22,120 nucleotides of DNA from Sulfurovum sp. (GTDB lineage: Bacteria > Campylobacterota > Campylobacteria > Campylobacterales > Sulfurovaceae). The DNA lies in NCBI GenBank assembly GCA_015663065.1, contig DQSX01000195.1, positions 1 through 22,120 on the forward strand, in the 5' to 3' direction. The notes beneath the pieces are model-generated. The model worked only from the letters and a program-made list of their open reading frames with translations, was not told the origin of the DNA and made no database searches. The position numbers and the translations under genes were made by a program. Numbering within the stretch: position 1 is the stretch's first letter; every line of letters begins with the position of its first letter. This document shows, one piece after another, positions 21,938 to 22,120 of this stretch.

Positions 21938-22120
21938 TCATGATAATCGATAATCCCGTAATCATCATCATAGAAGTTATCTCTTCCGCCTCTTCTAAAG
22001 TGTAGATAGTCTAAAGCATCTCCCTCTACATAGACAGGAGTACCGACTCTCGCCCACTTGAACATTCTCTGCGCAAAACCGTTCTTCATACGAATACAGC
22101 CATGAGAGGCCGGTTTGTCA
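21934..22120 (-). CDS. L,D-transpeptidase (YkuD family), C-terminal part
   Basis: The last 61 residues of a leftward gene that enters from the right edge. They contain the YkuD catalytic motif 'ASHGCIRMKNGFAQRMF' (the His and the nucleophile Cys of SHGC-x-R), then 'GTPVYVEGD' and a tail rich in Asp, Tyr and Arg ('RRGGRDNFYDDDYGIIDYHD'). L,D-transpeptidases make 3-3 peptidoglycan cross-links or attach proteins to peptidoglycan in the periplasm; in Campylobacterota, related enzymes also trim the wall for cell shape. The first part of the gene is outside the window, so the subtype is open. Confidence 0.88.
   Translation of the reverse strand, partial: DKPASHGCIRMKNGFAQRMFKWARVGTPVYVEGDALDYLHFRRGGRDNFYDDDYGIIDYHD

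Noticed and set aside
1..22120. CRISPR array, prophage or insertion sequence
   Set aside because: No regularly spaced identical repeats, no transposase, integrase or phage structural gene in any frame; the only repeats are the short palindromic units.

Overview
The window reads as ordinary chromosome of a Campylobacterota (epsilonproteobacterial) autotroph-type bacterium, most like Sulfurovum or a close relative. The reasons are the gene families and their arrangement (long-form DapD, a TIGR02757-family protein, atpB followed by a small two-helix membrane protein, tsaE-lptB as a pair, several small c-type cytochromes), the AT-rich short-spaced gene layout, and a regulatory box that closely matches what I recall of the Campylobacter jejuni DccRS box. 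The genus is an inference from content, not a database result.

Region 1 (1-5740) is an envelope and redox block. A TolC-type outer membrane efflux protein runs off the left edge. To its right lies a four-gene leftward operon: c-type cytochrome, OmpR-family response regulator, sensor kinase and a second small c-type cytochrome. A cytochrome c'-like gene diverges from that operon. All three promoters (tolC, the operon, the cytochrome c'-like gene) carry the same paired box, ATTCA-N6-ATTCA, just upstream of a -10 hexamer. This makes a local regulon of the two-component system very likely. A RHH-like protein plus a TlpA-like thioredoxin, and a divergent small thioredoxin, follow.

Region 2 (5737-19057) is a run of genes that all point left. 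It holds a MoxR ATPase, a fused DctQM TRAP permease, gpsA, a soluble RCK/TrkA-N protein, a voltage-sensor-type K+ channel with its own RCK, gatB, a small membrane protein and atpB. Further right come a TIGR02757 protein, lptB, tsaE, trpD, an S4-domain protein, a small hypothetical gene and dapD. Most joints are overlaps or gaps of a few bases, so translational coupling is common.

Region 3 (19058-22120) has a possible 55-residue ORF, a BtuB/FepA-type TonB-dependent receptor, a small polytopic membrane protein, and the C-terminal end of an L,D-transpeptidase entering from the right.

The most unusual structure is a set of nine short palindromic units at four intergenic sites. Every unit is a 4-base head followed by an 18-base imperfect or perfect palindrome (8-base arm, 2-base loop, 8-base arm). 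One family has the head GTAG, the other GGAA, and at each site units occur in inverted orientation, as in REP/BIME elements. No rRNA, tRNA, CRISPR array, complete insertion sequence or phage gene was seen.
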